Below, piece after piece: positions 18,661 through 26,260 of a stretch of DNA of 64,000 bases (position 1 is its first letter; each line of letters starts with the position of its first letter). The stretch covers positions 1 to 64,000 of the forward strand of contig DAHUXS010000002.1 in the NCBI GenBank assembly GCA_027306995.1. The letters run 5' to 3'. Below the pieces are notes generated by a model. It was not told where the DNA came from. It did not search any database and saw nothing but the letters and a program-made list of their open reading frames with translations. The position numbers and the translations under genes are program-made. Origin of the DNA: Lysobacter sp. (GTDB lineage: Bacteria > Pseudomonadota > Gammaproteobacteria > Xanthomonadales > Xanthomonadaceae).

Positions 18661-20502
18661 ATGCAGGACAACGAGACCTCGCCGCACACCCGTGCGGCGC
18701 TACCGCTATCGCCGTCGCTCGACCCGACGATGACCGATGCACACATGCCGCGCCGGTTCCGGCCGTTGTCGCGGCGGGTGCTGTGGATCAGCGCGCTCGC
18801 CCTGCTGCTTGGCGCCAGTGTCGGCGTGGTGGCGCGCCTGCTCGCCGGCCTGATCGGACTGGTCACCAATCTCGCGTTCTACGGGCGCTGGAGCAGCGAA
18901 TTCTCCAGTCCCGCCGGCAACCACCTCGGTGCATGGGTGATCGTGGTGCCGGCGATCGGCGGGATCATCGTGGGCATCATGGCGCGCTGGGGTTCGCGCG
19001 CGATCCGCGGCCACGGCATTCCCGAAGCGATGGAGCAGGTGCTGCTCAACGAAAGCCGCATCCCGGCGCGCATGACCTGGCTCAAGCCGGTGTCGTCGGC
19101 GATCGCGATCGGCACCGGCGGACCGTTCGGTGCGGAAGGCCCGATCATCGCCACCGGTGGCGCCTTGGGCTCGCTCGCCGGGCAATGGCTGCATGTCACT
19201 GCCGACGAGCGCAAGACACTGCTCGCCGCGGGTGCCGCCGCCGGCATGGCGGCGGTGTTCTCGGCGCCGGTGTCCGCGGTCCTGTTGTCGATCGAGCTCC
19301 TGCTGTTCGAACGTCGCGCGCGTTCATTGATTCCGGTCGCGTTTGGTGCCGTCGCTGGGACCTGCGTGCGTTACGCGCTTGAAGGCAATGCGCCGATGTT
19401 CCCGATGCCGGGCATCGCATCGCCGACTTTCCCGGCGATGGTGGCCTACATCGTGCTGGGACTGTTGGTGGGCGTCGCGAGCGTCGGCATCACCAAGCTC
19501 ACCTATGCGATCGAGGACGGTTTCGAGAAATTGCCGATCCACTGGATGTGGTGGCCGGCGTTGGGCGGATTGGTCGTCGGTGCGGTCGGTTACGTCATGC
19601 CGATCACGCTCGGCGTCGGATACGACAACATCGCCGCAGTGTTGGCCGGACAAATCGGCCTGGCCGCGATGGTGTCGCTATGCCTGCTGAAACTGCTGTC
19701 GTGGTCGATCGCACTCGGCAGTGGCACGTCGGGCGGAACGCTCGCACCGCTGTTCACCATCGGCGGCGCGATGGGCGGCGCCGCCGGACTGGTGTTGGCA
19801 CACGGCATGCCATGGTTGCAGGTCGATCCGCGGGTCGCGGCGCTGGTGTGCATGGCGGCGATCTTCACCGGTGCGTCCCGCGCGTTCCTCACCTCGGTGG
19901 TGTTCGCGTTCGAAACCACGCAGCAACCGCATGGATTGTTGCCGCTGCTCGGCGCCTGCGCGGCGGCCTATCTCGTCTCCGGATTGCTGATGCGCAATAC
20001 CATCATGACCGAGAAGATCGCGCGTCGCGGCGTGCGCGTGCCGTCGGAATACGCATCCGACTATCTCGACCAGATCATGGCGGGCGATGCCTGCAGTCGC
20101 GATGTCGTCAGCCTGCAGGCGGCGCAGGCGCTGGGCGAGGTGCGAAGCTGGTTGATGGAAGACCATCCCGCCGCGCGGCACCAGGGATTCCCGGTGCTGG
20201 ATGCCGGCCACCAGTTGCTGGGCGTGGTGACGCGGCGCGACCTGACCAACATGCGCAACGATGATGCGGTGACGGTCGGATCGTTGATTCGCCGCAGCGT
20301 GCTGGCGGTGCGCGAGGATCACTCGCTGCGCGAAGCCGCCGACCACATGGTCGAAGCCGATGTCGGTCGGGTGATCGTGTTGGCCAAGGATGCACCGCAT
20401 CGAATGGTCGGCATCCTCACCCGCGGGGATTTGTTGAGCGCGCATGCGCAACGTTTGCGCGAAGCGCGCGAGATCAGTCGGTATCGCCCCAGGCGTGCCT
20501 GA
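18661..20502 (+). CDS. CLC-family chloride channel/antiporter with two CBS domains
   Basis: 613 aa. About ten to twelve membrane helices span residues 40-450, followed by a tandem CBS pair (about 475-600, ending RMVGILTRGDLLSA). The CLC pore motifs are present: GHGIPEAM (the selectivity motif, with His in place of the usual Ser of GSGIP), GGPFGAEGP with gating glutamate E159, and GTSGGTLAPLF. The CBS domains probably sense nucleotides. In gammaproteobacteria CLC antiporters act in acid resistance. The start is uncertain: the ATG at 18661 is used, and 18730 is possible. Neither has a strong Shine-Dalgarno. Confidence 0.9.
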   Translation: MQDNETSPHTRAALPLSPSLDPTMTDAHMPRRFRPLSRRVLWISALALLLGASVGVVARLLAGLIGLVTNLAFYGRWSSEFSSPAGNHLGAWVIVVPAIGGIIVGIMARWGSRAIRGHGIPEAMEQVLLNESRIPARMTWLKPVSSAIAIGTGGPFGAEGPIIATGGALGSLAGQWLHVTADERKTLLAAGAAAGMAAVFSAPVSAVLLSIELLLFERRARSLIPVAFGAVAGTCVRYALEGNAPMFPMPGIASPTFPAMVAYIVLGLLVGVASVGITKLTYAIEDGFEKLPIHWMWWPALGGLVVGAVGYVMPITLGVGYDNIAAVLAGQIGLAAMVSLCLLKLLSWSIALGSGTSGGTLAPLFTIGGAMGGAAGLVLAHGMPWLQVDPRVAALVCMAAIFTGASRAFLTSVVFAFETTQQPHGLLPLLGACAAAYLVSGLLMRNTIMTEKIARRGVRVPSEYASDYLDQIMAGDACSRDVVSLQAAQALGEVRSWLMEDHPAARHQGFPVLDAGHQLLGVVTRRDLTNMRNDDAVTVGSLIRRSVLAVREDHSLREAADHMVEADVGRVIVLAKDAPHRMVGILTRGDLLSAHAQRLREAREISRYRPRRA

Positions 20503-20506
20503 GGTC

Positions 20507-20528
20507 GCCGCCCGGTTCAGTGGGCGGC
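20507..20528. terminator. GC-rich hairpin between convergent genes
   Basis: Perfect 7-bp stem GCCGCCC / GGGCGGC with an 8-base loop across the 14-base gap between the CLC gene and the convergent HExxH gene, reaching into the latter's last codons. There is no U-tract. Confidence 0.4.
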
Positions 20529-21590
20529 TGTAGCCGATGGCCTGCCGGCTGCCTTGCGGCGTGCGGTATCCACGAGCAGTTGCTCGCGCGCCGCGCGCTG
20601 CAAGGTATCGATGTCGACCTTGTTCGGCGATCGGCCGAGCCGCGCGGTGAGATCGGTGACGACACGCTTGTTGGCATAGGTGTGCGGCGAATTGGTGTCG
20701 TCGCCCTGCGAGGTCATCATGAAGGTCAGGCGCTTGGCGCTGACTTCGCGTGCCAGTGCGAGTTCAACCAATTTGGCGCGATATTCCAGTTCCCATGGCT
20801 GCAGCCCGGGAAACGCATTCTGGTCGGCAAAGTGCTGGGCCTCGTGCGCCAGCAGCACCACGCGGAAAACTTCGCTGTCGATGCCTTCCGGATAGCTGGG
20901 CATGACCGCGTAGATCGCGTCTGCGGTCGCCCAGCCGCCCGCGGAGCCGCGTTCGCATCGGCCGTAGGAGGTCCAACCGCGGCTGGCAAAATCGTCCAAC
21001 AGCTCGGTACGCACGGTATAGGGCGCATCGGGTAGCGCCACCGTGAACCGTCGCGTGTCCTGCTTGTGCCACAGCATCAGTTCGCGCAATGGCCGGGTGA
21101 GACCTGTTTGCGCGTGGTAACCGTGTTCGGCGAGTTGCTTCTCCAGGACGGGTTCGATCGCATCCATGTCGCGCGCATCGGGGGCATTCAAGCGCTTGCG
21201 CAGTGCATCCGCCAACTTGGCTTCGAGTTGATCCTGTTGCGATGGTGCGTGCATCGCCTGCCACCAATAGTCCTGGTAGTCGTTCAGCACATCGCGGACG
21301 AACAGGTCTTCCGCCTGGCCCGTGTGGAGTGGCTGCGAAGCCTGATGGAGATGCAGCATGCACTGGAGATATCCGGCATCTTCACCAAGATAGTCCTTGG
21401 CAGGAACCGATTGCAGGGCGTGGATCGCCCTTGCGCTGTCGCCCTGCAGGATGGCGTTGGTGGACTCGGCGATGGCGGCGGTGGTCGCGGGAGGGGATTT
21501 CTGGGCGGACTCGGCAGCACTGGCGACCCCGCAGGACACCAGCGCCGCAAGGGCGAGCGAAGACAGGTTGCGGCAACGAAGGATGGACAT
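20517..21590 (-). CDS. Exported protein with HExxH motif (putative zinc metallopeptidase)
   Basis: 357 aa, family not recognised. Signal peptide MSILRCRNLSSLALAALVSCGVASA. A helical N-terminal half (residues 30-190) with TPR-like spacing precedes VVLLAHEAQHFADQN, a HExxH zinc-binding motif near residue 250. A downstream Glu in ELEYRAKLVELAL is a plausible third ligand, as in gluzincins. A Lys/Arg-rich C-terminus follows. Together this suggests a periplasmic zinc peptidase. GGAAA lies seven bases before the ATG. It begins 38 bases after the AraC gene on the same strand, so the two are probably one transcript. Confidence 0.65.
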   Translation of the reverse strand: MSILRCRNLSSLALAALVSCGVASAAESAQKSPPATTAAIAESTNAILQGDSARAIHALQSVPAKDYLGEDAGYLQCMLHLHQASQPLHTGQAEDLFVRDVLNDYQDYWWQAMHAPSQQDQLEAKLADALRKRLNAPDARDMDAIEPVLEKQLAEHGYHAQTGLTRPLRELMLWHKQDTRRFTVALPDAPYTVRTELLDDFASRGWTSYGRCERGSAGGWATADAIYAVMPSYPEGIDSEVFRVVLLAHEAQHFADQNAFPGLQPWELEYRAKLVELALAREVSAKRLTFMMTSQGDDTNSPHTYANKRVVTDLTARLGRSPNKVDIDTLQRAAREQLLVDTARRKAAGRPSATAAH

Positions 21591-21628
21591 GGCGATTTCC
21601 GATCGACGGCCGGTTGCCGTCTTCGTGC

Positions 21629-22333
21629 CTATTGCAACGTGCCCGGCGGCATTCTGTCTTGAACGGATTTGATCTCCCGGCGCAATGCCGCCAGGGCCAG
21701 CCCGGTTGCGGAGTGCAGCGTGCGATGCAAGTGGCTCTGATCGCTAAATCCCGACGCTGCCGCCACTTCCGTCAGCGTGAGGTCGCCGCCGAGCAAATCC
21801 AGTGCCCGGCGGCTGCGCAGTTCGCGACGCAGAAGTTGTGGCGACATGCCATGCGACTTGGCGAAGGTGCGGGAAGCATGGGCGAGCGATACACCGGCCT
21901 GCTTTGCCAGCGCAGCGACCGGCGCATCATCGAATTGCAATGCATGCAGGAATGCGCGCTGCCACTCAGGAAGCGATACCTGTTCCGCCACCTCGCAGGT
22001 CGCGAACAAATCCGCCAGCTGGTGCGGTGCGTGCTCCAGTATCTTGCGCGCTTCGCGCAGATCCGCCACGCGCAATGCGCGCACCGAATCCGGTGCGACT
22101 GTGTTTTCAAGTTCGATATTGATCACGTGCGCCCCTTGCCGCCCGAAGCGGTTGCCGTGTGCATGCCAGCGCGGATGCAGCACCAGCATGCCCGGGATGC
22201 AGGCGAAGGGACCATCGGCACTCGTCTCCACGTGGCTGCCGTCAAGCACCAGCGCGGCGTAGGCGGAACCATGGCGATGCGTGTGGAGCGCATCGCAGGC
22301 ATCGTGGCGGGTTTCGTATCCGGGACCGGGCAT
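21629..22333 (-). CDS. AraC-family transcriptional regulator
   Basis: 234 aa. The N-terminal half is a cupin-type sensor (LHTHRHGSAYAALVLDGSHVE, GMLVLHPRWHAHG). The C-terminal ~100 residues hold the two AraC helix-turn-helix motifs (VAALAKQAGVSLAHASRTFAKSHG and LTEVAAASGFSDQSHLHRTLHSATG). It is divergent from the TonB receptor and upstream of the HExxH gene, so either could be its target. The signal is unknown. Confidence 0.87.
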   Translation of the reverse strand: MPGPGYETRHDACDALHTHRHGSAYAALVLDGSHVETSADGPFACIPGMLVLHPRWHAHGNRFGRQGAHVINIELENTVAPDSVRALRVADLREARKILEHAPHQLADLFATCEVAEQVSLPEWQRAFLHALQFDDAPVAALAKQAGVSLAHASRTFAKSHGMSPQLLRRELRSRRALDLLGGDLTLTEVAAASGFSDQSHLHRTLHSATGLALAALRREIKSVQDRMPPGTLQ

Positions 22334-22529
22334 GTCGCGATCCTGATTCGCGGCAATGCATGCGGCAAGTGACGGAGGTCATGGCAGTGCCGGACACATC
22401 GATTGTGTACTGCAACCCCGATGTCACGAAAACGGCATAATCTCCAGCCGCGCATCTTGTTCGTCACGCTGCCCCGGCCCCGCGCATGCCGAGAGGATTC
22501 GATCCAGGCAGCCCACGGGGATTCCATTC

Positions 22530-24923
22530 ATGACATCGCTTTCCACGCCGGCGTCCATCGCCGCTGTTGCCCATCGCCGTATTTTCAACGGACCGCGTTT
22601 CAGCCTGCTCGCGCTGGCCTGCGCCGGCATCCTGGCTTCGACTTCCGTGCAGGCGCAAAGCGCCACGCAAGACGCGCCGGTGCCCGCGCAGCAAACGACG
22701 ATGGCGACGAACGATCGTCCGGCCAAGACCGATTCCAAGGAACTCGACACCATCACGGTGACCGCCGAGCGTCGCGAACAGGACTTGCAGAAGGTGCCGG
22801 TCTCGGTCGGCGTGGTGCAGGGCGATGCCATGCGCGTCTACACCGAAGCCGGCGACGACACGCTGCTCGCGCTGTCAGGCCGCGTGCCGGGCCTGTACGC
22901 CGAAACCACCACCGGTCGCATCTTCCCGCGCTTCTACATCCGCGGCCTCGGCAACATCGACTTCTACCTCGGCGCATCGCAGCCGGTCTCGATCATCCAG
23001 GACGACGTGGTGCTGGAGCACGTGGTGCTGAAGTCGAACCCGGTCTATGACGTCGACAAGGTCGAAGTGCTGCGCGGTCCGCAGGGATCGCTGTTCGGCC
23101 GCAACACCACCGCCGGCATCATCAAGTTCGACAACATCAAGCCGTCGCGCGAATATTCCGGTCGCGCCATGCTGAGCTACGGCAGCTACAACACCTCGGT
23201 CGTCGACGCCGGTTTCGGCGGCCCGATCAACAACGTGCTGTCGTTCCGCGTCTCCGCGCTGGTGCAGCATCGCGACAACTGGGTCGACAACACCTACAGC
23301 GGCCCGAGCGCCGACGGCACCGTCTCGCCCAAGCACAATGCGATGGGCGGCTACGACGACCGCAACGCGCGCCTGCAGGTGCTGCTGGCGCCGAACAAGG
23401 CGTTCTCGCTGCTGGCCTCGGCGCATGTGCGCGATTACTCCGGTACCTCGACGCTGTTCCGCCGCGCCGCGCTGAAGAAGGGATCGAGCAATGCCGACAC
23501 GCCGTGGGACAAGGTCGCCTACGACGAAGCCGACAACAACCCGCAGGCCTACAAGACCAGCGGCGGTTCGCTCAACGCCAAATACGATTTCGGCAAGGTG
23601 TCGCTGACGTCGATCACCGCCTACGAAACCACGCACGGTTACAGCCGCGGCGATACCGATGGCGGCGCTGCCGCCGACTATCCGGTTGGTGGCGTTCCGA
23701 ATGGCTATGGCCAGTCGATGGGCCGCGTGCGTGAACTCGACCAGTTCACCCAGGAATTCCGCCTTGCCAGCGAAGGCCATGACGCGCTGCAGTGGCAGGC
23801 TGGCGCCTACTACTTCAACGGCCACGACATCACCGAGTTCTACCAGCGTGCGTGGTTCCTCACCACGGCCGCGCACAACCCGAACAACTGGGTGCGTTTG
23901 CGCGATGACAACACCGCGTGGGCGGTGTTCGGCCAGGTGAGCTATCGCCTGTCCGATGCTTGGACGGTGACGGCCGGCGTGCGCGAAACCGATGACAGCA
24001 AGCGCACCCGTTTGCTGAAGACCGCCGATACCGCCGCCGGCGTCGTCACCTACAAGGGCCGCACCGACGTGCGCCTGGACGACAAGAAGCCGAGCTGGGA
24101 CCTGAGCACGCTGTATTCGGTGAACAAGGACGTCAGTCTCTACGGTCGCGTCGCCAAGGGCTTCCGTGGCCCGACGATCCAGGGCCGTTCCGCGGTGTTC
24201 AATTCCGATTTCACTACCGCGAATTCGGAAACCATCCTGTCGTGGGAAGGCGGGATCAAGACCAACCTGCTCGACCACAAGATGCGCCTGAACGTCGCCG
24301 GCTTCACCTACACGGTGCGCGACATCCAGCTCAACGGCAACGACTCCAACGGCAACGGCGTGCTGTTCAACGCCGACAAGGCGCGCGCCTACGGCCTGGA
24401 AGCGGATCTCGACTGGCGTCCGATTCCGAATCTGACGATCAATGCCGGCGCCAGCGTGCTGCGCAGCAAGATCCAGGACAAGCGCGTCTACGCCCAGGTG
24501 TGCGCGCTCAATGGCGTGGTGGTGTGCACGGTGGAGAATCCGACCATCAAGATCGGCGCCAACACCTTCGCGCAGATCGACGGCAACCCGCTGCCGAATG
24601 CGCCGACCTACAACATCAACCTGGCCGCGCGTTACGACATCCCGGTCGGCCGCAATGGCGACGTGTTCATCTCGACCGACTGGAACAAGCAGGGCAAGAC
24701 CAGCTTCGTGCTCTACAAGTCGCCGGAGTTCACCACCAACGGCAACTTCGAAGGCGGCCTGCAGGTCGGTTACTCCGGCAACAACGGCCAGTACGAAGTG
24801 GCGCTGTTCGCGCGCAACATCACCAACGAGAAGAACCTCAAGGGCGTGATCGAGAACTACATGGCCGCCGTCTACAACGATCCGCGGATCGTCGGCGTGT
24901 CGTTCAACATCAAGTGGCCGTAA
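22530..24923 (+). CDS. TonB-dependent outer-membrane receptor
   Basis: 797 aa. A long signal region ends ILASTSVQAQ. A TonB-box-like DTITVTAERR follows, then the plug domain (residues about 85-200: VPVSVGVVQGDAMRV, VEVLRGPQGSLFGRNTTAG) and a beta-barrel to the C-terminus (VSFNIKWP). TonB receptors import siderophores, cobalamin, glycans or other large nutrients; the ligand cannot be read from sequence. The ATG at 22530 has GGGG nine bases upstream. A CATAAT box at 22436-22441 could be its promoter, giving a leader of about 80 bases. It is divergent from the AraC regulator. Confidence 0.9.
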   Translation: MTSLSTPASIAAVAHRRIFNGPRFSLLALACAGILASTSVQAQSATQDAPVPAQQTTMATNDRPAKTDSKELDTITVTAERREQDLQKVPVSVGVVQGDAMRVYTEAGDDTLLALSGRVPGLYAETTTGRIFPRFYIRGLGNIDFYLGASQPVSIIQDDVVLEHVVLKSNPVYDVDKVEVLRGPQGSLFGRNTTAGIIKFDNIKPSREYSGRAMLSYGSYNTSVVDAGFGGPINNVLSFRVSALVQHRDNWVDNTYSGPSADGTVSPKHNAMGGYDDRNARLQVLLAPNKAFSLLASAHVRDYSGTSTLFRRAALKKGSSNADTPWDKVAYDEADNNPQAYKTSGGSLNAKYDFGKVSLTSITAYETTHGYSRGDTDGGAAADYPVGGVPNGYGQSMGRVRELDQFTQEFRLASEGHDALQWQAGAYYFNGHDITEFYQRAWFLTTAAHNPNNWVRLRDDNTAWAVFGQVSYRLSDAWTVTAGVRETDDSKRTRLLKTADTAAGVVTYKGRTDVRLDDKKPSWDLSTLYSVNKDVSLYGRVAKGFRGPTIQGRSAVFNSDFTTANSETILSWEGGIKTNLLDHKMRLNVAGFTYTVRDIQLNGNDSNGNGVLFNADKARAYGLEADLDWRPIPNLTINAGASVLRSKIQDKRVYAQVCALNGVVVCTVENPTIKIGANTFAQIDGNPLPNAPTYNINLAARYDIPVGRNGDVFISTDWNKQGKTSFVLYKSPEFTTNGNFEGGLQVGYSGNNGQYEVALFARNITNEKNLKGVIENYMAAVYNDPRIVGVSFNIKWP

Positions 24924-24973
24924 GGGGCCGATGACGTGCTCCCGGATGCCGGAAGGTGTCCGGGACGGCGAAC

Positions 24974-25001
24974 GGGCGACTGGCGACCAGTCGCCCTTTT
25001 T
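24974..25001 (+). terminator. Intrinsic terminator after the TonB receptor
   Basis: Perfect 10-bp stem GGGCGACTGG / CCAGTCGCCC with a CGA loop, followed by TTTTT. One of the best terminators in the window. It also isolates the downstream XRE gene from read-through. Confidence 0.92.
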
Positions 25002-25003
25002 CG

Positions 25004-25043
25004 TTGAAAGGAAATCTTTCAATCAATCGAAAGTGTAACTTTC
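25004..25043. promoter_or_regulatory. Two palindromic operators upstream of the XRE regulator
   Basis: Two dyads share GAAAG-N5-CTTTC. The first (25004-25022) has perfect 7-base arms TTGAAAG / CTTTCAA around GAAAT. The second (25029-25043) has 5-base arms around TGTAA. Their centres are 23 bp apart, about two helical turns. They lie 36-75 bases before the regulator start, and the second would overlap the -35 region of a TTCCAA-18-TAACGT promoter, so autorepression is likely. Confidence 0.65.
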
Positions 25044-25078
25044 CAATCCGCACCAAATGCCTCCTAACGTCCTGATCC

Positions 25079-25471
25079 ATGAAGGACGAGAAAGCGGAAT
25101 TTGCGAAACGGCTTCGGGCGGCCCTGAAAGCGGCCGACATCGAGGCCAGCGCCGCCGTGGTCGAGAAACGCTTCAACTCCCGCTACGAGGGCGCGCCGGT
25201 CAGTCCGCAGGTCGTGTCGCAATGGCTCAACGGCAAGGTCATGCCGCGCCAGGAAAAGATTCGCGTATTGGCCGGGATCGTTGGGCTCGATCCGCATGAA
25301 TTGCAGTTCGGCGGCACGCCGAAGGTGGGCGAGGGCAGGCAGGAATGGGCAGCTGGCTTGGCCGCGCAGGACCGAGTCATGGTCGACGGCTATCTCATGC
25401 TGCCCGCGCCGCAACGCAAGTTGGTGCGCGAACTCGTGACCGCGCTTGCCGAGAGCGTCGCGCGGAAATAA
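25079..25471 (+). CDS. XRE-type helix-turn-helix transcriptional regulator
   Basis: 130 aa. A helix-turn-helix occupies about residues 7-65 (AKRLRAALKAADIEASAAVV, PVSPQVVSQWLNGKVMPRQEKIRVLAGIVGL). A short C-terminal helical part (residues 85-130) could dimerise. This resembles phage-repressor-like regulators without the peptidase domain. The ATG at 25079 has no clear Shine-Dalgarno. With the twin operators just upstream and two accessory genes downstream on the same strand, it is a good candidate for local control of the island. Confidence 0.82.
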   Translation: MKDEKAEFAKRLRAALKAADIEASAAVVEKRFNSRYEGAPVSPQVVSQWLNGKVMPRQEKIRVLAGIVGLDPHELQFGGTPKVGEGRQEWAAGLAAQDRVMVDGYLMLPAPQRKLVRELVTALAESVARK

Positions 25472-25534
25472 ACAGGTTCAGGAAATTCCTACCCCACGAC
25501 GCGGCCTGGACCGATAGCCGCCGCAACACCCAAG

Positions 25535-25628
25535 GTTCACGCTCGTGAACGAACACACAGGAAAGCCACCCCGGTTGGACGGGTGGCCTGGCCGACTCCC
25601 GTAGCCCTGATCGTGTTCATTTCGTTCA
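25535..25628 (+). other. Structured leader region before the island genes
   Basis: The 241-base gap 25472-25712 holds no gene. It contains a near-perfect palindrome GTTCACG-CT-CGTGAAC (25535-25550), a hairpin GCCACCC / GGGTGGC with a 9-base loop (25565-25587), and GTGTTCATTTCGTTCA at 25613-25628, which is partly complementary to CGTGAACGAACAC at 25544-25556. The palindrome could be an operator, or the whole a folded 5' leader. No -10 box stands out. Confidence 0.4.
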
Positions 25629-25712
25629 TCCAATTTTCGGCTGCTGGGCATCTTCTGCGTGCTCGAGCACTGCAGACGTGTCCGCTTCCGGAGCCTACTC
25701 AGGAGCGAGACC

Positions 25713-26258
25713 ATGCAAACGCAAGCGAAAAAAGATACGGGAAAGCCATGCAACTGCCATGAACCGCAAGCGCAGGTTGGGAGCCCTGCCGCAGACACCC
25801 TTGCACGAATCCAGATATCGCCACATCAAGACGCCGCGATTCGTATCCGCCTCATTCCGGGGCGTGACATCGCGCTGCCGAATCCCGATCCGTGCGGATT
25901 CGGACACACCAAGCCGGACCTGTCGTCGCTGTCGCCCGCGTTGATCGACAAACTGAAGGCGTCGGACAAGCAAGTCACCGCGTGGCTTGCCAAGAGCAAC
26001 GAGAACGCACGCCTGTTCTTCTCCGATCCGGTGGCGGCACTCGCCAAGGCCGGCGTTGAACTGGAACGCGGCGACGCCAAGGCGATTGCGCGCGCGCATG
26101 CCAACGCCAGCAACCAGGCAGTCGTGATGCCGGGCGTTCGACTTTCCGAAGTCGTCATTTCGGCAACGGATCGCCGGCCGAGCGGTAAGGGTCGCGGAGA
26201 TGGCGGCGGACGCAAACCCGCGTCCGATGCGTCCAACTGCTGCGGAAAGGAGGGCTGA
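25713..26258 (+). CDS. Hypothetical protein with NHLP-leader-like motif and terminal cysteines
   Basis: 181 aa, family not recognised, no signal peptide. The N-terminus has a CNC motif (KPCNCHEPQ) and the C-terminus a Gly/Arg-rich tail ending SNCCGKEG. The centre (residues about 75-120) includes ARLFFSDPVAALAKAGVEL, close to the A-R-L-x-x-D-P-x-A-A-L-x-x-x-G-[IV] signature of nitrile-hydratase-like leader peptides found on RiPP precursors. No RiPP-modifying enzyme or exporter gene is nearby, so a precursor role is speculative; it may instead be a partner of the next protein. AGGAG lies seven bases before the ATG. The next gene's Shine-Dalgarno (AAAGGAGG) lies inside its last codons, so the two are coupled. 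Confidence 0.6.
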   Translation: MQTQAKKDTGKPCNCHEPQAQVGSPAADTLARIQISPHQDAAIRIRLIPGRDIALPNPDPCGFGHTKPDLSSLSPALIDKLKASDKQVTAWLAKSNENARLFFSDPVAALAKAGVELERGDAKAIARAHANASNQAVVMPGVRLSEVVISATDRRPSGKGRGDGGGRKPASDASNCCGKEG

Positions 26259-26260
26259 TC

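Noticed and set aside
22875-25022. 715-codon minus-strand frame opposite the TonB receptor
   Set aside because: Composition is that of a shadow frame and the plus strand has plug and barrel motifs.
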